A DNA stretch of 10,922 bases from Pseudonocardiales bacterium (GTDB taxonomy: Bacteria; Actinomycetota; Actinomycetes; Mycobacteriales; Pseudonocardiaceae). The position numbers were made by a program, and so were the translations under genes. Below, piece by piece: positions 1 through 9,231 of the stretch (the first letter of the stretch is position 1; the number at the start of each line of letters is the position of its first letter). The stretch lies in the NCBI GenBank assembly GCA_013695005.1, contig JACDBJ010000457.1, positions 1-10,922 of the forward strand. Direction: 5' to 3'. The notes under the pieces were generated by a model. It was not told the DNA's origin and searched no databases. It was given only the letters and a program-made list of their open reading frames with translations.

Positions 1-2674
1 GGGGAGGCGGCGGTGGGGGAGGCGGCGGGGTGGACGGGGCCTGCGCAGGCGCCGGTGAAGGAGCAGCGGCGGCGGGTGGCTCGGCCATCGCCGGCACGCT
101 CGGGGCGAACAGCGTGCCACCACCGGGCGGCATGGTGCGCGGCGGCGAGCCGGGGTGCTGCGGGTGCTGCATCGGCGGCGCTGCTGTCTCCTGCGCGGAA
201 CGCATGCCTTGATCGCCCGGCCCGCCGGGTGGCGGTCCGCCGTACATCGGCCGCTCGCCCGTCGGGTTCTGCTCTGGGCGTGACCTGTCCTGCCGTGGCG
301 GGGCGGTCTCGGTCGCGCGGCCCGCCATCGGCGCCGCCGGGACAGCCGGCCCGTTCCACTGGCCGCTTCCGGTCGGAGCGCGGCCCGGGTCGGGGTTCTG
401 CGGCATCCCCTGCGGGAGGCCCGGTGGCAGCCCTTGAGGCAGGCCTTGCGGCGACGAGTTCGGTGGCGCCAGCGGTGGGCCGAGTCGCGGTGGGGCAAGC
501 GGGCGATCCATCGGGGCTCGTTGCGGAGGCAGGTCGGGACGCACCGGTGCGCCGTGGCCGTTCGCCACGCCGTTGGGACCCGGCCGGCTGTTGCCGCTGG
601 CCACGAGGGCCTGCAGCGATCCCGGCATGCTCGCGCCGTTGCCCGCCATCTGCTCCTGCGGCACCGGCGCACCGGCACCGACCCGCGCGCCGTCCCCGAT
701 GGCGGTACCGGCGCCCTCCACGACCGGCACCAGGTAGCTGGGCACGCTCACCGACGCCGTGACGCCGGCTGCGGCGGTACCTGTGGGCGGCCCACCGAGA
801 CGCACGCCGATGCCGTGCCGCGAGGCCAGCCGGCCGACCACGAACAGCCCCATCCGCCGGGAGGCGGACACGTCGACCGTCGTCGGCCCGCTGAGCCGGT
901 CGTTGGCCTCAGCCATCTCGTTGGGCGCCATGCCGACGCCCCGGTCGGCGATCTCGATCAGCACCGAGCCGTCCTCGGTCCGGGTGCTGCTCATCACCAC
1001 CTGGGTGTCGGGGGCGGAGAAGTTGGTGGCGTTGTCCAGCAGCTCGGCGAGCAGGTGGACGAGGTCGGCGGCGGTGCGGCCGAGGATCTTCACCCGCGGC
1101 GGCGGCTGCACGACGATCCGCTGGTACTGCTCCACCTCGGAGACCGCCGCGCGCAGCACGTCGATCACCGGCACCGGCTGGCCGGCACGCCGGTTGGCCT
1201 CGCTGCCGGCGAGCACCAGCAGGCTCTCGCTGTTGCGCCGCATACGGGTGGCGAGGTGGTCGAGCTGGAACAGGTTGGCGAGCTGGTCGGGATCCTGCTC
1301 GTTGCTCTCCAGCTGCTCGATGAGCTGCAGCTGGCGCTCGACCAGGCCCTGGCTGCGCCGCGAGAGGTTGACGAACATCGAGCTGACACCGGCCTGCAGG
1401 GTGGCCTGCTCGGCAGCCAGCCGAACGGCCTGGCTGTGCACCGCGTCGAAGGCGCGGGCCACCTGGCCGATCTCCTCGCTGGTGGTGACCGGCACCGGCT
1501 CGACGGAGATCTCCGGTACCTCGCCCTCGCGCATGCTCTGCAGCGCCTGCGGCAGCTTGCGCTGCGCCACGTCCAGCGCGGTGCCGCGCAGCGTGCGCAG
1601 CGACTTGAGCAGCGTGCGCCAGACGAGAACCAGCAGCGTGGTGCCCAGCACGGTGGCGAGCAACAGGATGACCGAGTAGATGCCGGCCAGGTTCTTGGCG
1701 TTCTCCTGCTGCGCTGCGCTCAGCGTCCGCAGGTCGGTCCGCGCGCCCTCCTCGGCTCCTTCGAGCGCGGTGAGCACGCCCTCGTGGGCGGCATCCCACT
1801 CGGCGAGCGGTGGCAGCGGGGCCGGCGTTCGCGTCGTCGTGTTGGAGTCGGTCGGCGTCGAGGCCGCCCGGCTCAGGACCGCGTTCTTGAGCTGCTCACG
1901 CTTGGTGTTGTCCGGGCTGGACACGAAGCCGGCTAACCGGGCGCGCTGGTCGGCGTTCAGCGTCGCGTTCAGCTCGTCGACGGTGGACGCCAGCCGGACG
2001 TCCGCGGCCCGGACGAGGTCGGCCTCCTGCGGAGAGATCTGCCTGCGGATGATGGCCGCACTGATCACGGCGTGCTGCAGGGCGATCTGCTCGCCGACGA
2101 CGCCCAGCGACTGCAGCGCAGCGGGAAGGCTGGTCGGCTCGGCGAGCCTGAGCTCGCCGCCTATCGCCGACTCCAGACGGATCAACGGAGCAACGATGGC
2201 CGAGTACTGGGTGAGCACGTCGGCAACCGGCGCCTGCGAGTCGGTGACCTGGGTACGCAGCGCCGGCAGCTTGCCCAACGCCTCCTGCGCCAACCGGTAC
2301 GCCTCCGCGGCACCACCGAGCGACGCCGGGCCGATCGCGGTGCGCGCCTCCTCGGCGCTGCCGTCGGTGGCACCGAACACCGTCTTCTGAGCCGAGCGGT
2401 CGCCCACACGCCCATCAGCGACGAACCTGACCGACTCGTCGCGCTCGCGCTGCGCCTGGCCGACGAGCGTGGAGACCCGGTCCTGGGTCTCGACGTAGCG
2501 GTCGTTGCCGCCCAGCCGATCGGCCTCGTTGACCTGCTCGACGATCCGTAGCACCAGCAGGGCTTGCGCCAACAGCACCGGCACGACGAGCACGGCGACG
2601 AGCTTGAAGGCCAAGCTCCAGTTGCGCGGGCGTAGCCGCTCCCACCGATCGGCGGAGCGTTCGTTGCTGGTCAC
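1..2674 (-). CDS. Nitrate/nitrite-sensing-domain sensor histidine kinase, CvnA-like (3' end cut by window)
   Basis: Membrane sensor kinase of the family that heads actinobacterial 'conservons' (kinase, roadblock/LC7 protein, DUF742 protein, small GTPase). The 891 visible codons show a short basic N-terminus, TM1 at about residues 21-42, an extracytoplasmic helical region matching the NIT sensing domain (about 43-328), TM2 at about 329-353, and a HAMP-like linker. A helical segment follows with the likely phospho-acceptor His473 in LDHLATRMRRN. The GHKL ATPase has the N-box ELLDNATNFS (Asn548), the G1 box DRGVGM (Asp577) and a later RMGLFVVGRL block. From about residue 640 the protein becomes a Pro/Gly/Gln-rich tail that ends in polyproline at the window edge. 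I chose the GTG at 2674-2672 because GGGAG at 2683-2687 lies 8 nt upstream and TM1 follows closely. The ligand is unknown; the nitrate link is only by domain name. Partner genes would lie left of the window. Confidence 0.9.
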   Translation of the reverse strand, partial: MTSNERSADRWERLRPRNWSLAFKLVAVLVVPVLLAQALLVLRIVEQVNEADRLGGNDRYVETQDRVSTLVGQAQRERDESVRFVADGRVGDRSAQKTVFGATDGSAEEARTAIGPASLGGAAEAYRLAQEALGKLPALRTQVTDSQAPVADVLTQYSAIVAPLIRLESAIGGELRLAEPTSLPAALQSLGVVGEQIALQHAVISAAIIRRQISPQEADLVRAADVRLASTVDELNATLNADQRARLAGFVSSPDNTKREQLKNAVLSRAASTPTDSNTTTRTPAPLPPLAEWDAAHEGVLTALEGAEEGARTDLRTLSAAQQENAKNLAGIYSVILLLATVLGTTLLVLVWRTLLKSLRTLRGTALDVAQRKLPQALQSMREGEVPEISVEPVPVTTSEEIGQVARAFDAVHSQAVRLAAEQATLQAGVSSMFVNLSRRSQGLVERQLQLIEQLESNEQDPDQLANLFQLDHLATRMRRNSESLLVLAGSEANRRAGQPVPVIDVLRAAVSEVEQYQRIVVQPPPRVKILGRTAADLVHLLAELLDNATNFSAPDTQVVMSSTRTEDGSVLIEIADRGVGMAPNEMAEANDRLSGPTTVDVSASRRMGLFVVGRLASRHGIGVRLGGPPTGTAAAGVTASVSVPSYLVPVVEGAGTAIGDGARVGAGAPVPQEQMAGNGASMPGSLQALVASGNSRPGPNGVANGHGAPVRPDLPPQRAPMDRPLAPPRLGPPLAPPNSSPQGLPQGLPPGLPQGMPQNPDPGRAPTGSGQWNGPAVPAAPMAGRATETAPPRQDRSRPEQNPTGERPMYGGPPPGGPGDQGMRSAQETAAPPMQHPQHPGSPPRTMPPGGGTLFAPSVPAMAEPPAAAAPSPAPAQAPSTPPPPPPPPP

Positions 2675-3057
2675 GTCACAATCTCCCTGCTCACGGACGG
2701 CGTTGGCCGACCGGGCGTCGCAGTGTGGCGGGGAACACCGGGGAGCTTGATCAAGGGCATGTGTGCAGTTCCGTCATGGGGGTTCGAGCGCCGAGTCGGG
2801 ACACGGTGTTTCGACCCTCCGCCGGCGTCATGGCGGCCTCCGACACGCGCCTCGCGGATCAGGCGCTTAATCCCGGGGACCGGCTACCATCGCTATGCCT
2901 TTTGTCCGTCTTGTTTGAGCCGGCGAAGTATAGCTGGAAGTCAAGGCCGTCTGCGGCGGCGATCTGCGCCCCAGTCAGCGTCCGCCCCGGTCAACCGCTT
3001 ATCCCGGGAACGCGCGACGAGCGGCTGGGCCATTCGTGGACGTGGCAAAGTGGCTGG
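2675..3057. other. Divergent intergenic region between sensor kinase and XPB helicase
   Basis: These 383 bases separate two divergent genes and must carry both promoters. The kinase Shine-Dalgarno lies at 2683-2687 on the minus strand. A plus-strand reading frame stays open from 2725 into the helicase, but its first 111 residues do not resemble the XPB family and look like fortuitous high-GC coding. G+C is lower around 2880-2945, where TACCAT (near 2886) and TATAGC (near 2930) could be -10 elements; neither has a convincing -35. An imperfect direct repeat, CGCTTA(A)TCCCGGG followed by AC/AAC, occurs at 2864-2880 and 2996-3011. I see no LexA-type palindrome and no tRNA. Confidence 0.5.
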
Positions 3058-4704
3058 GTGAGCGATGGCCCCCTGATCGTCCAGTCCGACAAGACCCTAC
3101 TGCTCGAGGTGGATCACCCAGCAGCCGCAGAGGCGAGGGCGGCCATCGCGCCCTTCGCCGAGTTGGAGCGCTCGCCCGAGCACGTCCACACCTACCGGGT
3201 TACGCCGCTGGCGCTGTGGAACGCGCGCGCCGCAGGCCACGATGCAGAGCAGGTCGTCGACGCCCTGATCAGGCACTCCCGTTACGCGGTGCCCCAGCCT
3301 CTGCTGGTGGACGTCGTGGACACCATGGCCCGCTACGGGCGGCTGCAGCTGACCAACCACCCGGTTCACGGTCTGGTCATGGTCAGCCTCGACCGCGCGG
3401 TGCTCGAAGAGGTGCTGCGCCAGCGCAAGATCGCCCCGCTGCTGGGCACCCGGATCGACGACGACACCGTGCTGGTACACCCGTCGGAGCGTGGACGGCT
3501 CAAGCAGGCGCTGCTCAAGATCGGCTGGCCGGCCGAGGACCTCGCGGGCTACGTCGACGGTGAGCATCACGCGATTTCGCTGCAGGAGGACGACTGGGCG
3601 TTGCGCGACTACCAGCGCGCGGCCGCCGACGGCTTCTGGGCGGGCGGCTCTGGCGTGGTCGTGCTGCCTTGCGGCGCCGGCAAGACGCTCGTCGGCGCGG
3701 CCGCAATGGCGCACGCGCAGGCCACGACGTTGATCCTCGTGACCAGTACGGTGGCCGGCCGGCAGTGGAAGCGTGAGCTGATCGCCCGCACCTCGCTGAC
3801 CGAGGAGGAGATCGGCGAGTACTCCGGGGAGCGCAAGGAGATCCGGCCGGTCACGATCGCCACCTACCAGGTGATGACGCGCCGATCCAAGGGCGAGTAC
3901 CGCCACCTGGAGCTCTTCGACGCCAGGAACTGGGGCCTGATCGTCTACGACGAGGTGCACCTGCTGCCCGCGCCGGTGTTCCGGATGACCGCCGACCTGC
4001 AGTCCCGCCGCCGGCTGGGGCTGACCGCCACACTGGTGCGCGAGGACGGCCGGGAGGGCGACGTCTTCTCCCTGATCGGGCCCAAGCGCTACGACGCACC
4101 GTGGCGTGACATCGAGTCGCAGGGCTGGATCGCACCCGCGGACTGCGTCGAGGTGCGGGTCACCCTCACCGACGCCGAGCGGCTCGCCTATGCCACCGCC
4201 GAGCCCGACCAGCGCTACCGGCTGGCCTCCACCGCCCGCTCCAAGCTCGCCGTGGTCCGCGCCGTGCTGGAACGCCACCCCGACGAGCCCGCCCTGGTGA
4301 TCGGCGCCTACCTCGACCAGCTCGAGGAGCTCGGCGAGGCGCTCGAGGCCCCGATCCTGCAGGGCTCCACCCGCACCGCCGAGCGTGAAGCGCTGTTCGA
4401 CGCGTTCCGCCGTGGCGAGCTGCCCCGGCTGGTCGTGAGCAAGGTGGCGAACTTCTCCATCGACCTGCCCGAGGCATCGGTGGCGGTGCAGGTCTCCGGC
4501 ACGTTCGGCTCGCGGCAGGAAGAGGCGCAGCGCCTTGGCCGGCTGCTACGGCCCAAGGGCGACGGCCGGCAGGCGCACTTCTACTCCGTGGTCTCGCGCG
4601 ACACCCTCGACACCGACTACGCCGCACACCGCCAGCGGTTCCTCGCCGAGCAGGGTTACGCCTACCGCATCGTCGACGCCGCTGACCTCGCCGACGTCGA
4701 CTGA
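3058..4704 (+). CDS. XPB/ERCC3-type DNA repair helicase (superfamily 2, 3'-5')
   Basis: ATP-dependent superfamily 2 DNA helicase of the XPB family, thought to act in DNA repair or DNA opening. The 548 residues match the mycobacterial protein in length and in long stretches as I remember them. The N-terminal part (about 1-180, beginning SDGPLIVQSDKTLLLEVDH) precedes a RecA-like core. The core has Walker A LPCGAGKTL (Lys209), the DEVH box (298-301), GLTAT followed by the family's RED motif (Arg328-Glu329-Asp330), and motif VI QEEAQRLGRLLRP with arginines 492 and 495. All key motifs are intact. I chose GTG at 3058 because family similarity begins exactly there. No good Shine-Dalgarno precedes it, so initiation may be weak or leaderless. 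The binding-protein gene follows on the same strand after 65 nt. Archaeal XPB often pairs with the nuclease Bax1; no such partner is seen here. Confidence 0.95.
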   Translation: MSDGPLIVQSDKTLLLEVDHPAAAEARAAIAPFAELERSPEHVHTYRVTPLALWNARAAGHDAEQVVDALIRHSRYAVPQPLLVDVVDTMARYGRLQLTNHPVHGLVMVSLDRAVLEEVLRQRKIAPLLGTRIDDDTVLVHPSERGRLKQALLKIGWPAEDLAGYVDGEHHAISLQEDDWALRDYQRAAADGFWAGGSGVVVLPCGAGKTLVGAAAMAHAQATTLILVTSTVAGRQWKRELIARTSLTEEEIGEYSGERKEIRPVTIATYQVMTRRSKGEYRHLELFDARNWGLIVYDEVHLLPAPVFRMTADLQSRRRLGLTATLVREDGREGDVFSLIGPKRYDAPWRDIESQGWIAPADCVEVRVTLTDAERLAYATAEPDQRYRLASTARSKLAVVRAVLERHPDEPALVIGAYLDQLEELGEALEAPILQGSTRTAEREALFDAFRRGELPRLVVSKVANFSIDLPEASVAVQVSGTFGSRQEEAQRLGRLLRPKGDGRQAHFYSVVSRDTLDTDYAAHRQRFLAEQGYAYRIVDAADLADVD

Positions 4705-4769
4705 TGCCGGCGGCGCCGCATGTGCGATCGTCCACCCGTACCAACGGCGACCGGGCGAGAGGAACGTCG

Positions 4770-6011
4770 ATGAGTCGGCCCGGCCTGGCGCGGCGTGCCG
4801 CCGCATGCTCCCTCGCGCTGGTCGCGGCGCTCACGATCACCAGCTGCGCGCGCGACGGCGTGAGCACCGGCACCGGTGTGAGCTCGGACGAGATCACCCT
4901 CGGCGTGTTGGGTGACGAGACGGGCCCGTTCAAGAACATCGGCCAGGGCCTCGTGAAGGGCAATGAGCTGTGGGCGGCCGACGTCAATGCCCGCGGCGGA
5001 GTGTGCGGGCGCCAGATCAAGCTGGAGATCGGCGACGCCAGCTACCGTGCCGAGATCGCGAACAGCATCTACGCCGCGCAGGAGCGGCGGGTGCTCGGCT
5101 ACCTACATATCCTCGGCTCGCCGGTGAACGGCGCCCTGGCGGAGAACATGAAGGAGGACGCGGTCACCGCGTTGTCCCTGTCCTGGTCGTCGTTCATCCT
5201 GAACAACCCCTTTCAGATCATTCCCGGCGCCACCTACGACCTGGAGCTGATCAATGGTCTGTCCTACCTCCAGCAGCAAGGGCTGATCAAGAACGGCGAC
5301 GCCGTCGGCCACATCTACATCGGTAGCGACTACGGCGACAACAGCCTGCTGGGCGCGAACCACTACGCCCAGATTCACAACCTCCAACTTCAGCCGGTGA
5401 AGATCGCGGCGACCGATGTGGACATGACGGGCATCGTGACCACCTACCGCCGCGACAAGGTCAAGGCGATCATCCTGACCACGTCGCCGGCGCAGACCGG
5501 CTCGGCCGTCCTCGTCAACAAGTCGACCGGGTTGAACGTGCCGCTGCTCGGCAACAGTCCGAGCTTCGACCCGGCCCTGCTGAACGGACCGGCCGCAGTC
5601 GGGCTGAACCGGCTGTGGCTGGCCGGCAGCAGCGCGACCTACTCGTCGGACGTGCCCCTCGCCAAGGAGGTCGCGCGCAAGTTCACCGAGGCCTTCCCGC
5701 AGCTCCCGCCAACCGCCGGGGTGCCTTCCGGCTACGCGCACGGTCTGATCTGGGAACAGGTCCTTCAGCGGGCCTGCGACGCCAAGGACATGACCAGGGC
5801 GGGCATCCAGAAGGCGTTTCGCGAGAGCAGCGCAGTGTCGACCGACTCTCTGATCGCCCCGCTGGACTTCTCCAAGCCGGGCACTCCGGCGACCCGCGCG
5901 GTCTACATCACAAAGCCGGATGCGGCCGAGAAGGGCAGTCTGAAGCAGCTAGCGCCGCTGTACACCGCTCCAGAGTCCCAGACGTACAAGGCTCCTCACC
6001 AGCTGGGCTAG
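4770..6011 (+). CDS. ABC transporter substrate-binding lipoprotein, branched-chain amino acid/type I family
   Basis: Cell-surface lipoprotein that should capture a small solute, in the LivJ/Peripla_BP_6 class, and pass it to an ABC importer. The 413 residues begin with an Arg-containing n-region and a hydrophobic segment ending in the lipobox ITSC, making Cys26 the lipidated residue. The mature part opens with DEITLGVLGDETGPF, then KGNELWAADVNARGGVCGRQ, typical of lobe I in this class. Cysteines in GGVCGRQ and in QRACDAK could form a disulfide. I preferred ATG 4770 because GAGAGGA at 4756-4762 sits about 7 nt upstream and the signal peptide then starts at once. An in-frame ATG at 4704, overlapping the helicase stop as TGATG, would add 22 residues in front of the signal peptide. 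No permease or ATPase gene is nearby, so the ligand cannot be inferred. The gene ends 9 bp from the convergent LtrA gene. Confidence 0.88.
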   Translation: MSRPGLARRAAACSLALVAALTITSCARDGVSTGTGVSSDEITLGVLGDETGPFKNIGQGLVKGNELWAADVNARGGVCGRQIKLEIGDASYRAEIANSIYAAQERRVLGYLHILGSPVNGALAENMKEDAVTALSLSWSSFILNNPFQIIPGATYDLELINGLSYLQQQGLIKNGDAVGHIYIGSDYGDNSLLGANHYAQIHNLQLQPVKIAATDVDMTGIVTTYRRDKVKAIILTTSPAQTGSAVLVNKSTGLNVPLLGNSPSFDPALLNGPAAVGLNRLWLAGSSATYSSDVPLAKEVARKFTEAFPQLPPTAGVPSGYAHGLIWEQVLQRACDAKDMTRAGIQKAFRESSAVSTDSLIAPLDFSKPGTPATRAVYITKPDAAEKGSLKQLAPLYTAPESQTYKAPHQLG

Positions 6012-6020
6012 CTGCACCGC

Positions 6021-7292
6021 TCAGGTTTGCTCGGTGCGCTCCGGGTCTGCCGACAGCTGCGGATCTGCGCCGGACGTGGTGATCTCTTCCTGGTGGCGGA
6101 CCTTCTCGCGTACCTCCGCGAAGCGCACCGCCTCGTAGGCGATCAGTCCGCAGACGCAGGCGGTGAGCAGGCCGAGCGCGGCCAGCGCCGGCAGCTGGCT
6201 GGCCACCGGGATCAACGCGAGCAGCAACAGCGCACCGATGACCCGCTGCCGGTTGACGGTGTGCACGTTGCGCAGCCGGAACGCCACGTGCGCCAGCAGA
6301 TAGAGCGCGGGGCCGCCGTAGAGGGCGATCAGCGGGACGCCGTAGAGCGGGTCGGCCAGGGTGTGGCCGTCGGCGCCGCCGACATAGCCGAGCACCTTCT
6401 TCAGCCCGAGTGCGAGCAGCACGATACCGATGATCATCGGCAGGTGCAGGTAGCTGTAGGAGTCGCGGCCCAGCCGCGCTTGTTGCTCGCCACTGGCCTT
6501 GGTCAACACCCGCTCCGCCACCAGCGCCACGACGTCGAAGTAGGCCCACCACAGCGCAGCGCACACACTCAGACCGAGGGCGGAAGCGACGACGATGGGC
6601 CAGGAGATCGGCAGCGCGGTGACGCCGATGCCGATCGACACGATCGACTCGCCAAGCGCCACGATGATCACCAGACCGTGCCGTTCAGCGAAGTGACTAG
6701 GCGAGCGCAGCCGCCAGCCACTCGCACCGGCCAGCAGCGTGCCGACGTAGTCGCCCAGCAGCGCGGCCGCCCACAGCGCGGTCTGGACCGGTCCGGTGAA
6801 CTGCGAGGCGACCAGCAGCAAGCCGGTGCCCACCATCATCGACGGCGCGAAGCGCAGCACCTGGCGGCGCAGCCCGTCGTCGTCCTTGCTGGCGGCCAGG
6901 AACAGCAGCAGGTGCATGAGCCGTACCGCAAAGTAGGCCGCTGCCAACACGATCGGTCCGTGCAGCCCCCCGGGCAGATCGTCGAAGGCCTCCGGGATCG
7001 TCACGGCGGCGACGAACATCGCGATCATCGCGGCGAACATGACCAGCCGGACGATGCCCTCGTCCGCCCGAACCACATTGCCGAGCCAGGCGTAACCGAC
7101 CCAGCACCACCACAACATGCTCAGCACCAGCACGCCGCGCAGCAGCCCGCGCAGCGTCGGGTCGGCAGCCATCAGCGCGGTGACCTGCGTCAGCGTGAAG
7201 ACGAACACCAGGTCGAAGAACAGCTCAAGCGGCGTCACGCTCGCGCGCTCGCCGACCGGCGCCATCCGGGCGCGGCGCGGCGTCTCGGTCAT
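6021..7292 (-). CDS. LtrA-family multi-pass membrane protein (low temperature requirement protein A)
   Basis: Polytopic inner-membrane protein of the LtrA family, named after a Listeria gene linked to growth in the cold; its biochemical activity is not known. Family marks in the 423 residues are PLELFFDLVFVFTLTQVT at about 19-36 and FAERHGLVIIVALGESI in the middle. Most of the chain is hydrophobic helices separated by short charged loops, ending in a charged cytoplasmic tail of about 35 residues. I chose ATG at 7292, although no clear Shine-Dalgarno precedes it; Met10 is a possible alternative and both precede the conserved first block. Upstream is a 22-nt tandem repeat and then the groEL end, so the gene probably has its own promoter in or near the repeat. 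Downstream it converges on the binding-protein gene, leaving almost no room for a separate terminator. Confidence 0.88.
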   Translation of the reverse strand: MTETPRRARMAPVGERASVTPLELFFDLVFVFTLTQVTALMAADPTLRGLLRGVLVLSMLWWCWVGYAWLGNVVRADEGIVRLVMFAAMIAMFVAAVTIPEAFDDLPGGLHGPIVLAAAYFAVRLMHLLLFLAASKDDDGLRRQVLRFAPSMMVGTGLLLVASQFTGPVQTALWAAALLGDYVGTLLAGASGWRLRSPSHFAERHGLVIIVALGESIVSIGIGVTALPISWPIVVASALGLSVCAALWWAYFDVVALVAERVLTKASGEQQARLGRDSYSYLHLPMIIGIVLLALGLKKVLGYVGGADGHTLADPLYGVPLIALYGGPALYLLAHVAFRLRNVHTVNRQRVIGALLLLALIPVASQLPALAALGLLTACVCGLIAYEAVRFAEVREKVRHQEEITTSGADPQLSADPERTEQT

Positions 7293-7322
7293 GGCCGAAT
7301 GGTGCCACCGTCACGGGCCATA

Positions 7323-7380
7323 GCGCGCAACTCGCCTGTCCCAGGCGCGCAACTCGCCTGTCCGGCGCGCGCAACTCGCG
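7323..7380. repeat. Tandem repeat, 22-nt period, about 2.6 copies
   Basis: The 19-mer gcgcgcaactcgcctgtcc occurs exactly at 7323-7341 and 7345-7363. A third, truncated copy (gcgcgcaactcgc) lies at 7367-7379, giving a strict 22-nt period with variable 3-nt joints. Within the array, CAGGCG-N7-CGCCTG (7342-7360) can form a 6-bp hairpin. On the minus strand the unit reads as a GGACAGGCGAGTTGCGCGC motif leading towards the ltrA start 31 nt further on. It could be a regulatory-protein array, a dispersed intergenic repeat, or part of a transcript end; the sequence alone does not decide. Confidence 0.85.
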
Positions 7381-7398
7381 GGGGGTGGGCCGGACATG

Positions 7399-7436
7399 CC
7401 GGAGGGCGGCATCCCCACCTGGATGCCGCCCTCCGG
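7399..7436 (-). terminator. Probable intrinsic terminator hairpin of groEL
   Basis: A perfect 16-bp inverted repeat, CCGGAGGGCGGCATCC at 7399-7414 and its complement at 7421-7436, encloses a 6-nt loop. It begins 14 nt past the groEL stop codon in the direction of transcription. No U-tract follows on the minus strand, as is common for actinobacterial terminators, so it may act alone or mainly protect the mRNA 3' end. Confidence 0.8.
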
Positions 7437-7450
7437 TTGTCGAGCTGGAC

Positions 7451-9073
<1,623 letters not shown>

Positions 9074-9169
9074 TACGGGTGGTCCTCCGATTGGGATGAC
9101 ACGTGCGTGGCCAGGCTCGGTGCCCGCGACGGACGACCGGCAACCCTGCGCCGGCCTCACCGTCCCGAC

Positions 9170-9196
9170 CTGGCACTCGGACAGGCCGAGTGCCAA
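9170..9196. promoter_or_regulatory. CIRCE operator A (HrcA binding site), groEL-proximal
   Basis: Inverted repeat CTGGCACTC (9170-9178), 9-nt spacer, GAGTGCCAA (9188-9196). Eight of nine arm positions pair, and the spacer length matches the CIRCE consensus TTAGCACTC-N9-GAGTGCTAA. It lies 97 nt upstream of the groEL start and downstream of or at the likely transcription start, so bound HrcA would block transcription. The C-for-T change in the TTGGC arm relative to the TTAGC consensus is of the sort expected in high-GC genomes. Confidence 0.92.
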
Positions 9197-9201
9197 TACC
9201 G

Positions 9202-9230
9202 AGTTTGGCACTCGATGCCTGCGAGTGCAA
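9202..9230 (-). promoter_or_regulatory. Candidate sigma-A-type promoter of groEL
   Basis: On the minus strand TTGCAC (9230-9225) could be the -35 box and CAAACT (9207-9202) a weak -10 box with a 17-nt spacer. Transcription would start near 9195, inside operator A, leaving a leader of about 120 nt. The -35 is good and the -10 matches only three of six consensus positions. Support comes mainly from its overlap with operator B. Confidence 0.35.
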
Positions 9231-9231
9231 G
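9205..9231. promoter_or_regulatory. CIRCE operator B (HrcA binding site), groEL-distal
   Basis: Second inverted repeat, TTGGCACTC (9205-9213), 9-nt spacer, GAGTGCAAG (9223-9231). The core GCACTC/GAGTGC is perfect; the outer positions pair less well than in operator A. The two operators are 35 bp apart centre to centre, so they lie roughly three helical turns apart. This copy overlaps the candidate groEL promoter. Confidence 0.88.

Noticed and set aside
434..1936. Long plus-strand open frame opposite the sensor kinase
   Set aside because: It is a high-GC antisense shadow with no recognisable domain, while the minus strand carries clear kinase motifs throughout.
2781..2792. GGTTCGAGCGCC resembling a tRNA T-loop
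   Set aside because: The flanking bases do not pair as a T-stem, and no anticodon or acceptor stem is present around it.
2725..3057. N-terminal extension of the helicase frame back to 2725
   Set aside because: The added 111 residues do not resemble the XPB family, whereas similarity starts precisely at GTG 3058; the protein then has the usual family length.
4704..4769. ATG at 4704 as the start of the binding protein
   Set aside because: It would put 22 polar residues before the lipoprotein signal peptide; ATG 4770 has a good ribosome site and starts directly with the signal. Kept only as an alternative.
7323..7380. CRISPR array
   Set aside because: The units are separated by 3 nt, leaving no spacers, and no cas genes are nearby.
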